Shown here: in pieces, positions 9,297 to 19,070 of the stretch
How the letters are laid out: the number at the start of each line of letters is the position of its first letter
How positions within the stretch are numbered: position 1 is the first letter of the stretch
Assembly (NCBI RefSeq): GCF_003574135.1
Contig: NZ_AP018341.1
Span: forward strand, 2,393,740-2,457,739
DNA: 64,000 nucleotides
Source: a cyanobacterium endosymbiont of Rhopalodia gibberula
Lineage (GTDB): Bacteria > Cyanobacteriota > Cyanobacteriia > Cyanobacteriales > Microcystaceae
Direction: 5' to 3'
The notes under the pieces: model-generated
Seen by the model: only the letters and a program-made list of their open reading frames with translations
What the model was told of the DNA's origin: nothing
Database searches by the model: none
Position numbers and translations under genes: made by a program

Positions 9297-9509
9297 TCAA
9301 GGGAATTGGAATTGAATCTGAGCATCAAGCCAATCCCAAATTCGTTGAAGTTGTCCTCTAGAAATTAATCCATATTGCCATAGCAACATAGGAATAGGAT
9401 CCCCCGGTTGTCGGCGATTGTTTATGGCAACCGCTAGGTCATCGGAGGAAAGAGATAGTTCTTGTTGTAGAAATTGAGTGAATTCGTTAGAGATTGGATG
9501 ATCTTCCAT
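9297..9509 (-). CDS. DUF2949 small nif-cluster protein
   Basis: A 70-residue protein (MEDHPISNEFTQFLQ, then PMLLWQYGLISRGQLQR). It matches the DUF2949 family, small proteins common in cyanobacteria. It lies between nifV and nifP in the minus-strand arm and probably belongs to the same transcript. Function is unknown. The start at 9507-9509 sits in a 15-base stretch (9504-9518) that recurs with one change at 11099-11113, in the nifP/nifB control region. Confidence 0.75.
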   Translation of the reverse strand: MEDHPISNEFTQFLQQELSLSSDDLAVAINNRRQPGDPIPMLLWQYGLISRGQLQRIWDWLDAQIQFQFP

Positions 9510-9620
9510 GACAGCACTAAAAAACTAATTACTCCGCAATCAGCCAGCAGAGCTAGGTCTCAACGAGTTAAGGGCGCAACAAACAAGACGGTAATTACGA
9601 TAAGTTTGAGAAAAATATTC

Positions 9621-9899
9621 TCAACTATTGTAGAATTGAGTTGAAAGGATATCAGCCGCCTCCCAGCAGCGTCCGAGCCAGTCCACCAATTCTTGACGAG
9701 AGGCACTCGCCTGGTAGACGGTGCTGCGCAAAAGAATGGCATCAATGCCGTGTTCAATTTCAACCCACAAAGACCCGTCGTCGGGACACCAACAGGGGAT
9801 CATCAGTTCTTCAAGGCGACGATGGAGTAACCAGCGTTCACATCGAGAAACCTTCGCAACTTGGCTGATTAACGCATCGGGACGAGATGATCTAATCAT
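9621..9899 (-). CDS. conserved small protein of cyanobacterial nif clusters
   Basis: A 92-residue protein: MIRSSRPDALISQVA, then VSRCERWLLHRRLEEL and IPCWCPDDGSLWVEI. Similar short proteins lie next to nifP/cysE in other cyanobacterial nif clusters as I recall them. It starts 15 bases after nifP and reads the same way, so it is probably co-transcribed. A plus-strand frame through the same bases is a shadow. I do not recognise a domain. The N-terminal part could form a small helical DNA- or protein-binding unit, but that is a guess. Confidence 0.65.
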   Translation of the reverse strand: MIRSSRPDALISQVAKVSRCERWLLHRRLEELMIPCWCPDDGSLWVEIEHGIDAILLRSTVYQASASRQELVDWLGRCWEAADILSTQFYNS

Positions 9900-9914
9900 A
9901 ATGGTAGAATAGGG

Positions 9915-10646
9915 TTAGGATAGGTTTTGTATCTTTTGTTCCAATTGCTCAATTCGGTCTAACAAGGTCCGAATAACTTCGGCTTCTACATCGGGTAACT
10001 TGCCGTGTTCTAAGGGACAGCCACGACCACTGCGGGAAATAATCCGACCCGGCACACCGACCACAGTGCAGTCACTAGGGACATCCCTTAGAACAATTGA
10101 ACCAGCTCCGATGCGAACGTGATCACCAATGGTAATATTTCCTAAAACTTTAGCTCCCGCCCCCACCACTACATTATTGCCAAGGGTAGGATGGCGCTTA
10201 CCGAGTTCCTTTCCAGTCCCGCCGAGGGTAACGTTTTGATAAATTAGACAATAATCACCAACAATGGCAGTTTCCCCAATAACTACTCCCATGCCGTGAT
10301 CAATAAATATTCCTTCTCCGAGGGTTGCCCCTGGATGAATCTCAATACCTGTAAAAAATCTCCCCAGATGGGAAAGAAAGCGCGGCAGAAAGGGTATTTC
10401 ATAGTGCCACAGCCAATGAGAAATACGATGTAAAACTAGGGCGTGTAACCCTGGATAACAACACAGCACCTCTAGCCAGTTGCGGGCAGCTGGATCACGG
10501 GCGAAGATTATCTGAAAGTCTTCCCAAAGAGTTTTCAACGGCAGTTGAGTCGGATGGGAAGGCGCCGACAAGGTCGTAATCGAGATGTTTGGGGGATTAT
10601 CTCGACTCTCAGAACGTCCGTCTCTAAGCGGTATGGATCCAAACAT
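9915..10646 (-). CDS. nifP: serine O-acetyltransferase of the nif cluster (NifP/CysE)
   Basis: A 243-residue acyltransferase that makes O-acetylserine for cysteine synthesis, feeding sulfur to NifS for cluster assembly. The N-terminal helical part ([15 protein letters not shown]) is followed by left-handed beta-helix hexapeptide repeats: [20 protein letters not shown] with the catalytic His, then [15 protein letters not shown] and [16 protein letters not shown]. It heads the minus-strand arm and diverges from nifB. The start (10644-10646) is preceded by TCACGGAATTCA, the same bases that precede nifB. The extra nif-linked copy is what distinguishes NifP from a housekeeping CysE. Confidence 0.92.
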   Translation of the reverse strand: MFGSIPLRDGRSESRDNPPNISITTLSAPSHPTQLPLKTLWEDFQIIFARDPAARNWLEVLCCYPGLHALVLHRISHWLWHYEIPFLPRFLSHLGRFFTGIEIHPGATLGEGIFIDHGMGVVIGETAIVGDYCLIYQNVTLGGTGKELGKRHPTLGNNVVVGAGAKVLGNITIGDHVRIGAGSIVLRDVPSDCTVVGVPGRIISRSGRGCPLEHGKLPDVEAEVIRTLLDRIEQLEQKIQNLS

Positions 10647-10647
10647 T

Positions 10648-10658
10648 GAATTCCGTGA
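10648..10658 (-). repeat. TCACGGAATTC motif at the nifP start
   Basis: Minus-strand TCACGGAATTC ends one base before the nifP ATG. The run CACGGAATTCAATGTT is identical at the nifB start. The role is unknown: a leader, a protein site or a duplicated segment. Confidence 0.5.
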
Positions 10659-10978
10659 TTCTACATAGACCTAGTTGTTATGCTTATACCAAGTTACCCT
10701 GAACTGTTCAAGACAATTGTGGCGAGTCAGACTAATCAATATTAATTATTAATGTACTCAAAATTTCAACAAACTTATATTTTCAGCGTTTACGTCGTTA
10801 ATTAATTTTTTTTTGAGTATGGGGTGCTAGTATTTTTGGTACATTGCTTATGTATTTATAGGTATGGGTAAAAGAATTTATGTACTCAATCTAGACATCA
10901 ATCAGGGTAAGGATTTAAACCACATAAAAAGAAAATTTTAAGACATCATCTAAAGAACTCAAGAATTGATCATGAGTT

Positions 10979-11019
10979 AACCCCTAAAGACCTTATGAAA
11001 TAAGGTCTTTAGGGGTTTT
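10979..11019. terminator. strong bidirectional hairpin between nifP and nifB
   Basis: AACCCCTAAAGACCTTAT (10979-10996) and its exact complement at 11000-11017 flank a 3-base loop. The arm ends in TTTT on the plus strand. Neither nifP nor nifB ends here, so it either terminates an unseen short transcript or insulates the two promoters. Confidence 0.75.
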
Positions 11020-11095
11020 GATGCACAAAGGTTAGAGTAGATATAAATTAAAGTCAGCTTTATCTTAAAAAAAGTGTTACGTTAGATACAGAATT

Positions 11096-11113
11096 GAATT
11101 CCGTGACAGCACT
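11096..11113 (-). repeat. orphan copy of the nif start-site motif
   Basis: Minus strand AGTGCTGTCACGGAATTC. Its right part equals the nifP/nifB start motif, and its left part equals, with one change, the bases spanning the DUF2949 start (9504-9518). No gene starts here. Confidence 0.45.
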
Positions 11114-11146
11114 GGAGGAGCTTCAGAACGCTTACTCCGGTTTTTT
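11111..11146 (+). terminator. terminator-like hairpin upstream of nifB
   Basis: ACTGGAG (11111-11117) pairs with CTCCGGT (11135-11141), with one G-T pair, and is followed by a run of six T. No plus-strand gene is visible to its left. Confidence 0.5.
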
Positions 11147-11709
11147 ATAGTAGAGGAGTAGAAGAGAAAACAGGAAAGAGACCTAAATATACGAAGAGAA
11201 AAGCCAAACATAGAAAATATATCAACATCTTGCCGAGGAGTCTATTGTCATTCTCGGTGGAGGGGTAAAGAGTAGTTGAGTACAAAATCATAAAGAAAAT
11301 TACGAAGAACTTAACTGTCTCAGAATGGTTTCAGTTCCTTTTATAAAAGAGATTTTGTCTTGAGTGCATAAATGCTCGTATCCCCTAAAAAAAATACCTA
11401 GACCTAATGCTGAAAATACTGGTACCATGACCTAAAAAAAAAAAATAACATGCGTTTATGCGGTGTAAAGAAGTAGTTTCAGCACTTGAGTACTTTCTAA
11501 TAAATATAATAAATCCCAACTCATCCGTCTACATCGGGAACTATCAGAGGAAGTGATATAACTTGTACAGACGCCAAAGACGAAAATCAATCGTTTTTGA
11601 CTCCTGTTGTGATAAGTTCCAGCAAGCGACTGAATCACCAAATGCTCTTAGAAATGCTCTTAGATGTTCTTAAGTCATTTTTTAGCCACCTCTTACTCCA
11701 CGGAATTCA

Positions 11710-13170
11710 ATGTTACAATCAACCGGTCTAACTAACTCTGACTCATCAGCGGCCAAGACAGTAACCCCGTCTACCATAAAAGCTTCGGGCCCATGTGGCT
11801 GCGATTCCTCTGCTCCTCAGGCTATTCCTGAGAACATTCAGGAGCGAATTGCTAAACACCCTTGTTATAGTGAGGACGCACACCACCACTATGCTAGGTT
11901 GCACGTAGCAGTTGCCCCTGCTTGCAACATTCAATGCAATTATTGTAACCGCAAGTACGATTGTGCAAACGAAAGCCGTCCAGGAGTGGTTAGTGAAGTT
12001 CTAACCCCCGAAGAAGCTGCCCACAAGGCTTTAGTCATTGCCGGAAAGATTCCTCAAATGACCGTGTTGGGTATTGCAGGTCCCGGTGATCCCTTGGCGA
12101 ACCCCAAGCATACTTTCCGCACCTTTGAATTAGTAGCTGAGCAAGCACCTGATATTAAATTATGTCTGTCAAGCAACGGCTTGATGTTAACAGAGTATAT
12201 TGATAAAATCAAAGAACTAAAAATTGACCATGTTACCCTAACCATTAATATGGTTGACCCTGAAATCGGGGAAAAAATATACCCTTGGGTACGTTATAAC
12301 CGCAAACGTTACAAGGGAATTGAAGGGGTCAAGATCCTTCATGAAAAGCAAATGGAGGCTCTTGATGCCCTCAGGGAAGCAGACATCCTTTGCAAGGTCA
12401 ACTCAGTCATGATTCCTGGAATTAACGACCAACACCTAGCAGAGGTTAATGAAGTTATTCGTTCTAAGGGTGCATTTCTTCATAACATCATGCCTTTGAT
12501 AAGTGCGCCTGAACATGGGACCCACTTTGGGTTAATAGGACAACGCGGTCCTAACCCCAAGGAACTTAAAGCGGTTCAAGACAGTTGTTCTGGCAACATG
12601 AAAATGATGCGTCACTGTCGTCAATGTCGGGCAGACGCGGTAGGACTCTTAGGGGAAGACCGTTCTCAAGAGTTCACCAAAGATAAGTTCCTCGAGATGA
12701 CGCCTGAATATGATTTAGCCGCCCGTCAGGAAGTCCACGAAAATATCGAGAGATTCACCGCCGAGGTAAAAGCGGCTAAAGCCGCTAAAGCCGCTAAAGC
12801 CGCTAAAGGAGGTCCTAAGATTCTTGTAGCGGTAGCAACTAAGGGGAATCGCTTAGTCAACCAACACTTCGGTCATGCCAAAGAATTTCAGATATTTGAA
12901 GTTGATGGCGTAGATGTTAAATTCGTAGCTCATCGCAAAGTCGATCATTATTGTCAAACTGGGTACGGCGAGAAAGCGACTCTCGAGCATATCATCAAAG
13001 CTATTGCTGATTGCAAAGGAGTACTTGCTTCTAAGATTGGTCTTTGCCCTCAGGAGGAGTTGCGTAAGGCTGGTTTAGAACCCTTTGAGGCTTACGATGT
13101 CATCGACAAAGTAGCCCTGGATTTCTACGAGCAGTTTACAAAGTCTAGCGAATCGGTGGGAGTGTCATAG
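11710..13170 (+). CDS. nifB: FeMo-cofactor biosynthesis radical SAM protein NifB
   Basis: A 486-residue protein that fuses Fe-S clusters and inserts the central carbon to form NifB-co, the FeMo-co core. The radical SAM motif CNIQCNYC has its three Cys at residues 72, 76 and 79, followed by [11 protein letters not shown]. Conserved NifB blocks [12 protein letters not shown] and [12 protein letters not shown] are present. The C-terminal NifX-like domain ([14 protein letters not shown], then [13 protein letters not shown]) is joined by an unusual linker of AAK repeats coded by a 9-base tandem repeat near 12769-12807. The start is preceded by CACGGAATTCA. It leads the plus-strand arm with fdxN, nifS and nifU. 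Confidence 0.96.
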   Translation: MLQSTGLTNSDSSAAKTVTPSTIKASGPCGCDSSAPQAIPENIQERIAKHPCYSEDAHHHYARLHVAVAPACNIQCNYCNRKYDCANESRPGVVSEVLTPEEAAHKALVIAGKIPQMTVLGIAGPGDPLANPKHTFRTFELVAEQAPDIKLCLSSNGLMLTEYIDKIKELKIDHVTLTINMVDPEIGEKIYPWVRYNRKRYKGIEGVKILHEKQMEALDALREADILCKVNSVMIPGINDQHLAEVNEVIRSKGAFLHNIMPLISAPEHGTHFGLIGQRGPNPKELKAVQDSCSGNMKMMRHCRQCRADAVGLLGEDRSQEFTKDKFLEMTPEYDLAARQEVHENIERFTAEVKAAKAAKAAKAAKGGPKILVAVATKGNRLVNQHFGHAKEFQIFEVDGVDVKFVAHRKVDHYCQTGYGEKATLEHIIKAIADCKGVLASKIGLCPQEELRKAGLEPFEAYDVIDKVALDFYEQFTKSSESVGVS

Positions 13171-13173
13171 ATT

Positions 13174-13350
13174 ATGAGTTCTATTGTTATCACTTCAGCA
13201 ACTGCTGCTAGTGCTATAGATCACCATTCCAACAATGACACTCAGGATACCTGTTATAGTTGCGTCAATGACCATCGTATACCACCTTGTGCGGGATTTT
13301 CCCAAGATTATAGCTGTTTACCCAATCTAGGCAGCAACCAGCGAACCTAA
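13174..13350 (+). CDS. small cysteine-containing open frame between nifB and fdxN
   Basis: A 58-codon frame starting MSSIVITSATAASAI, only 3 bases after the nifB stop. It contains DTCYSCVNDHRIPPC and YSCLPNLGSNQRT. Four Cys in the middle (C-x2-C, then two single Cys) and tight packing behind nifB suggest a small translated metal-binding peptide or a conserved leader. I do not recognise a family. It could instead be a decayed piece of a longer protein. A minus-strand frame over the same bases extends into fdxN and is not believed. Confidence 0.45.
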   Translation: MSSIVITSATAASAIDHHSNNDTQDTCYSCVNDHRIPPCAGFSQDYSCLPNLGSNQRT

Positions 13351-13369
13351 ATCTAACAGGGGTAGTGTC

Positions 13370-13745
13370 ATGAGTTATGCCATAACATCTGAATGTATTG
13401 TATGTCATTCCTGTCGTGTTGGATGTCCCACCAATGCTGTTTCCTCCGATAAAGATGTCTTGCTCGTTGACTCTACCACTTGTAACCATTGCCGAGGCTA
13501 CCGTGGAACCTCTCAGTTTGCTGTTGTATACACCACAAATGTGGGTCGTCTACCCAGTACTCACTGCGGTTCTTTAGCCTCGTGCCCGCTACAGGCTTAT
13601 TCTTGGAAAGATTGCTTCGGTCGTTATTCAAACCTTATTAAAATAGTTCAAGACCAAACAAAGTCAGTCCTGTCGGGAACATTGGTTTGCCGTTTATTCA
13701 CAAAAATTAGCTCTCTCGTTATTCCAAAGCGCAATCAGGATTTGA
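13370..13745 (+). pseudogene. fdxN: decaying nif ferredoxin FdxN: lost Cys ligands and frameshift
   Basis: The start MSYAITSECIVCHSCR VGCP keeps a normal C-x2-C-x2-C-x3-C cluster motif. The second cluster region reads CNHCRGYRGTSQFAV VYTTNVGRLPS, where relatives have Cys at the F, the Y and the R positions by my recollection of the family; each change is one base (TGT to TTT, TAT, CGT). The conserved C-terminal W-F-x-x-Y-S-Q-K-L block is present (CREHWFAVYSQKL) but in the +1 frame from about 13662, ending at a TGA at 13743-13745. The original frame runs on to 13777 as unrelated sequence. FdxN normally supports NifB, so its loss is notable. Confidence 0.8.
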
Positions 13746-13797
13746 CTAAGATTTTAACATCTGTCTCCTGCCTTTAACTTAACTGCTAGTTGCTCGA

Positions 13798-13807
13798 TCA
13801 CGGAATT
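13798..13807 (+). repeat. TCACGGAATT motif upstream of nifS
   Basis: Ten bases identical to the nifP/nifB start motif, 19 bases before the nifS ATG. A five-codon reading frame (ATG at 13813) overlaps the nifS start as ATGA. Confidence 0.4.
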
Positions 13808-13826
13808 TATTTATGGGTACCTTGCG

Positions 13827-15029
13827 ATGAAAGACTGTGTATATCTCGACAATAACGCTACTACACAAGTTGACGAAGAAGTTCTTGCAGCTATGCTGCC
13901 CTATCTAACCCACTATTACGGTAACCCCTCTAGCATGCATACCTTTGGTGGGCAGGTGGGGCTTGCGGTCAAAACTGGTAGACAACAGGTTGCTTCCTTG
14001 TTGGGTGCGGAACCTTCTGAGATTGTTTTCACTAGTTGTGGAACTGAAGGAGATAACGCCGCAATTCATGCTGCCCTTTTAGCTCAACCCAACAAACGTC
14101 ACATCATCACTAGTAAGGTCGAACATCCGGCAGTTCTTAACCTCTGCAAAAGTTTGGAACGTCAAGGTTACATTGTCACTTACCTGTCGGTTGACGATCA
14201 AGGGCAGTTAGATCTTTCAGAGTTTGAGGCATCTCTGACCCAAAACACAGCGTTAGTTACTCTGATGTATGCCAACAACGAAACCGGCGTTATTTTTCCA
14301 ATAGAACAAGTTGGGCAACTGGCCAAGAAATACGGAGCAATATTTCACGTTGATGCGGTACAAGTAGTAGGAAAAATTCCCCTCGATATGAGGGAAAGTA
14401 CCATTGATATGTTGACTCTTTCTGGTCATAAAATTCATGCCCCTAAAGGAATTGGTGCTTTATACGTGCGTCGTGGCACAAGATTTCGCCCTTTACTGAT
14501 CGGTGGGCATCAGGAAAGAGGTCGTCGCGGAGGAACGGAAAACGTCCCTGGTATTGTCGCCCTAGGAAAGGCTGCTGAGTTAGCTGAGTCTCATCTAATT
14601 ATGGGAACTGGGGAAAAGGAGTTACGAGATTATTTAGAACAAACTATACTAACAACTATTCCTGATACCGTACTTAATGGTCATGCTGTAAAAAGACTTC
14701 CCAACACCTCAAATATTGGCTTTAAATTCATCGAAGGAGAAGCTATTCTCTTATCCCTAAATCAACATGGAATTTGTGCCTCTTCTGGTTCTGCTTGCAC
14801 CTCCGGATCTTTAGAACCATCTCATGTATTGCGGGCGATGGGACTTCCGTATACGGTACTTCACGGCTCCATTCGCTTTAGTTTGTCTCGTTTTACCACT
14901 TATGCTCAAGTCCAAAAGGTACTTGAGGTACTGCCGGGAATTATTGATCGCCTCCGTGCCTTGTCTCCGTTCACTAGTGATGATGCCGGTTGGCTCGTCG
15001 AACGACAACAGGCAACTTTAGCTAAATAG
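13827..15029 (+). CDS. nifS: cysteine desulfurase NifS
   Basis: A 400-residue PLP enzyme that takes sulfur from cysteine for nitrogenase cluster assembly on NifU. The Schiff-base Lys is K202 in LTLSGHKIHAPKG and the persulfide Cys is C324 in SSGSACTSGSLEPSH. The N-terminus VYLDNNATTQVDEE and the PLP-binding HVDAVQV at 174-180 are typical of the NifS/IscS class. It lies between the broken fdxN and nifU, in the usual nifB-fdxN-nifS-nifU order. The frame is intact and normal in length. Confidence 0.96.
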   Translation: MKDCVYLDNNATTQVDEEVLAAMLPYLTHYYGNPSSMHTFGGQVGLAVKTGRQQVASLLGAEPSEIVFTSCGTEGDNAAIHAALLAQPNKRHIITSKVEHPAVLNLCKSLERQGYIVTYLSVDDQGQLDLSEFEASLTQNTALVTLMYANNETGVIFPIEQVGQLAKKYGAIFHVDAVQVVGKIPLDMRESTIDMLTLSGHKIHAPKGIGALYVRRGTRFRPLLIGGHQERGRRGGTENVPGIVALGKAAELAESHLIMGTGEKELRDYLEQTILTTIPDTVLNGHAVKRLPNTSNIGFKFIEGEAILLSLNQHGICASSGSACTSGSLEPSHVLRAMGLPYTVLHGSIRFSLSRFTTYAQVQKVLEVLPGIIDRLRALSPFTSDDAGWLVERQQATLAK

Positions 15030-15106
15030 TGAATACTAACAAGAAAAACAGCTATCAACTCGTCATTAGTATTAACAGATATCAACGATTCAGGTAGGAA
15101 AAGACA

Positions 15107-16006
15107 ATGTGGGACTATACAGACAAGGTCATGGAACTCTTCTACAATCCTCGAAACCAGGGAACGATCACGGAGAAAAAATTGGGAGAAGCAATTACAA
15201 CTGGGGAAGTGGGAAGTATTGCTTGTGGTGATGCGCTAAGACTACACTTAAAAATCGACGAAAGTGCTCAGATTATTTTGGATGCGCGATTTCAGACCTT
15301 TGGCTGTGCCTCAGCGATTGCCTCCTCTTCCGCATTGACAGAATTATTGGTGGGCAAGACTTTGGATGAAGCTCTTAGCTTAACTAATAAAGAGATTTCT
15401 GAGTTCTTGGGAGGATTACCCGAAGAAAAAATGCACTGTTCTGTTATGGGACAAGAAGCGTTGGAAGCAGCTATATTTAACTATAGGGGAATCCCCTTAC
15501 ATAACAACGAAAATGACGGAGGAACTTTAGTATGCCGTTGTTTTGGAGTAACTGATTCCAAAATTCGCCGCATTGTTCTTGAAAATAATTTGAATACTGC
15601 TGAACAGGTTACGAATTATATCAAAGCGGGTGGCGGTTGTGCTTCCTGTCTTACCGATATCGATGACATTTTAGCTGAATTAGCTGAAATTGTGCAAGAA
15701 GAGACCATGGCAGTGGAAGCAGCAACAGAAGTTGCCCTCTCCAAATCAAAAGTTGTCACTACCACATCTTTAACAAATCTGCAAAAAATCACTCTTATTC
15801 AAAAGGTTCTTGAAGAAGAAGTTAAGCCAGCCCTAGCACAAGATGGAGGGGATGTAGACTTGTTTGATGTAGAAGGAGATTTAGTCAAAGTCACTCTCAA
15901 AGGAGCTTGTAATTCTTGTGCGAGCAGTGCAGTCACCCTGAAAAATATAATTGAGGACAAATTGCGTGATCGTATCTCTTCAGAATTAATCGTCGTTTCT
16001 GTATAA
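15107..16006 (+). CDS. nifU: NifU Fe-S scaffold protein, three-domain form
   Basis: A 299-residue scaffold for [4Fe-4S] assembly delivered to NifH and NifB. The N-terminal IscU-like domain carries GSIACGDALRLHL, FGCASAIASSSALTE and EKMHCSVMGQEA. The central [2Fe-2S] domain shows LVCRCFGVTD and GGGCASCLTDI. The C-terminal NFU domain has LAQDGGDVDLF and the cluster Cys pair in GACNSCASSAV. All three domains are complete. It follows nifS by 77 bases, and AGGAA lies before the start. Confidence 0.96.
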   Translation: MWDYTDKVMELFYNPRNQGTITEKKLGEAITTGEVGSIACGDALRLHLKIDESAQIILDARFQTFGCASAIASSSALTELLVGKTLDEALSLTNKEISEFLGGLPEEKMHCSVMGQEALEAAIFNYRGIPLHNNENDGGTLVCRCFGVTDSKIRRIVLENNLNTAEQVTNYIKAGGGCASCLTDIDDILAELAEIVQEETMAVEAATEVALSKSKVVTTTSLTNLQKITLIQKVLEEEVKPALAQDGGDVDLFDVEGDLVKVTLKGACNSCASSAVTLKNIIEDKLRDRISSELIVVSV

Positions 16007-17331
<1,325 letters not shown>

Positions 17332-17365
17332 GTTTAGTCTCGCTTAGTCGGAATAGAGGAACACC

Positions 17366-17440
17366 AAGGTAAAAGTGGATGGGAAATAGTAATGAGGGAA
17401 ACAACCGACAACTATTAATCCTTTTGCCTTCCCTCTTTTT
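17366..17440 (+). ncRNA. nested stem-loop between nifH and nifD (mRNA processing or attenuation)
   Basis: AAGGTAAAAG (17366-17375) pairs with CTTTTGCCTT (17421-17430) and encloses AATAGT/ACTATT (17385-17390 with 17411-17416). An alternative pairing is GAGGGAA (17394-17400) with TTCCCTC (17429-17435), directly before a run of six T. Stable nifH over nifD transcript levels in cyanobacteria are often linked to structure here. Confidence 0.6.
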
Positions 17441-17489
17441 TCGATGATTCCTAGATTCCTAATCCTTTACGACTCTACAGAGGAACATC

Positions 17490-18926
17490 ATGGCAACAGT
17501 AGAAGAAAATAAGAAGCTTATTAAGGATGTCCTAGCGACATACCCTGAGAAAACCGCTAAAAAACGTGAGAAACACCTCAACGTTTACGAAGAAGGTAAA
17601 GATGATTGTGGAGTAAAATCCAACAAGCAATCCTTACCCGGTGTGATGACCACTCGTGGTTGTGCTTACGCTGGATCAAAAGGGGTGGTTTGGGGTCCTA
17701 TCAAGGATATGATCCACATCTCCCACGGTCCCGTTGGTTGTGGTTACTATTCCTGGTCTGGTCGTCGTAACTACTACATCGGAACTACCGGGGTTGATAC
17801 CTTCGGAACCATGAACTTCACCTCTGATTTCCAAGAACGGGATATTGTTTTTGGTGGAGACAAAAAGCTCAGTAAAATCGTTGATGAAATAGAAGAGTTG
17901 TTTCCCCTCAATGGTGGTATTTCTGTTCAATCAGAATGTCCCGTTGGATTAATCGGAGATGACATTGAATCTGTCGCTCGTACTAAGAGTAAAGAAATCG
18001 GGAAATCAGTTGTTCCCGTTCGTTGTGAAGGGTTCCGTGGGGTTTCTCAATCCTTAGGACACCACATCGCTAACGACATGATCCGTGATTGGGTTTTCCC
18101 CGCTGCCGACAAAGAAAACGCAGAATTTGAAAGCACTCCTTATGACGTTGCCATCATCGGTGACTACAACATTGGTGGAGATGCTTGGTCTAGCCGTATT
18201 CTTCTTGAAGAAATCGGACTCCGCGTTGTAGCTCAGTGGTCTGGCGATGGTACTTTCACTGAAATGAAAGCCACTCCCAACGTTAAGTTGAACCTCATCC
18301 ACTGCTACCGTTCCATGAACTACATCAGTCGTCACATGGAAGAAAAATACGGTATTCCCTGGTTGGAATATAATTTCTTTGGACCTACCAAGATTGCTGA
18401 GTCTTTACGCACCATTGCTGAACGTTTTGATGAGACTATTCAAGCGAAAGCTGAAGAAGTTATCAAAAAGTACCAAAAACAGTGTGATGACGTTTTGGCG
18501 AAGTACCGTCCTCGTTTAGAAGGCAAAACTGTCATGATGATGGTTGGTGGACTACGTCCTCGTCACGTTGTTCCCGCTTTCCAAGACTTAGGTATGAAGA
18601 TGATCGGAACTGGGTATGAATTTGCCCACGGTGACGACTACAAACGTACAACTAAGTATGTTGAAGATGCGACCCTCATCTATGATGATGCAACCGCTTA
18701 TGAATTCGAAGAATTCGTTAAAAAACTCAAGCCTGATTTAGTAGCCTCTGGGGTTAAAGAGAAGTATGTCTTCCAAAAGATGGCTCTTCCTTTCCGTCAA
18801 ATGCACTCTTGGGATTACTCAGGACCTTACCACGGTTATGATGGCTTCGCTATCTTCGCCCGTGACATGGACTTAGCCCTTAACAGTCCCACTTGGGGAT
18901 TAGTTGGCACCCCTTGGAATAAATAG
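17490..18926 (+). CDS. nifD: nitrogenase MoFe protein alpha subunit
   Basis: A 478-residue subunit that binds FeMo-cofactor and shares the P-cluster with NifK. P-cluster Cys are C58 (TTRGCAYAG), C84 (GPVGCGYYS) and C150 (QSECPVGL). FeMo-co ligands are C272 ([10 protein letters not shown]) and H439 ([11 protein letters not shown]). The sequence is full length and uninterrupted, which is strong evidence that Mo-nitrogenase is under selection. AGAGGA lies about 10 bases before the ATG. It sits in the nifHDK operon. Confidence 0.98.
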   Translation: MATVEENKKLIKDVLATYPEKTAKKREKHLNVYEEGKDDCGVKSNKQSLPGVMTTRGCAYAGSKGVVWGPIKDMIHISHGPVGCGYYSWSGRRNYYIGTTGVDTFGTMNFTSDFQERDIVFGGDKKLSKIVDEIEELFPLNGGISVQSECPVGLIGDDIESVARTKSKEIGKSVVPVRCEGFRGVSQSLGHHIANDMIRDWVFPAADKENAEFESTPYDVAIIGDYNIGGDAWSSRILLEEIGLRVVAQWSGDGTFTEMKATPNVKLNLIHCYRSMNYISRHMEEKYGIPWLEYNFFGPTKIAESLRTIAERFDETIQAKAEEVIKKYQKQCDDVLAKYRPRLEGKTVMMMVGGLRPRHVVPAFQDLGMKMIGTGYEFAHGDDYKRTTKYVEDATLIYDDATAYEFEEFVKKLKPDLVASGVKEKYVFQKMALPFRQMHSWDYSGPYHGYDGFAIFARDMDLALNSPTWGLVGTPWNK

Positions 18927-19070
18927 AGGGATAAAAGAAGACACGGGGGACTAAGGAAAACACGAGAGACTAGGAATATTTTGTTCCATATCTCCCTAAC
19001 GCCCCCCTCCCTTGGAAATGTGCCAATTAATCAATATTCAACCCTACCCATACAGGAGTTACCAAACAAA

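Larger units (their letters stand above)
10647..11709. promoter_or_regulatory. divergent nifP / nifB control region
   Basis: A 1.06 kb gap between the divergent nifP and nifB genes with no supported coding sequence. In Leptolyngbya the nif activator CnfR acts on the nifB and nifP promoters, so a CnfR-type site is expected here, but I cannot point to one. Visible elements are a perfect 18-bp hairpin at 10979-11019, a second terminator-like hairpin at 11111-11146, and copies of a TCACGGAATTC motif at both gene starts and at 11096-11106. A minus-strand frame at 11456-11641 looks like chance. Confidence 0.6.

Noticed and set aside
10830-10842. Possible NtcA site GTA-TTTTTGG-TAC
   Set aside because: The spacer is 7 bases where NtcA sites need 8, and no well-placed -10 box follows.
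11456-11641. 61-codon minus-strand frame in the nifP/nifB region
   Set aside because: No ribosome site, no recognisable motif, and composition unlike the nif genes.
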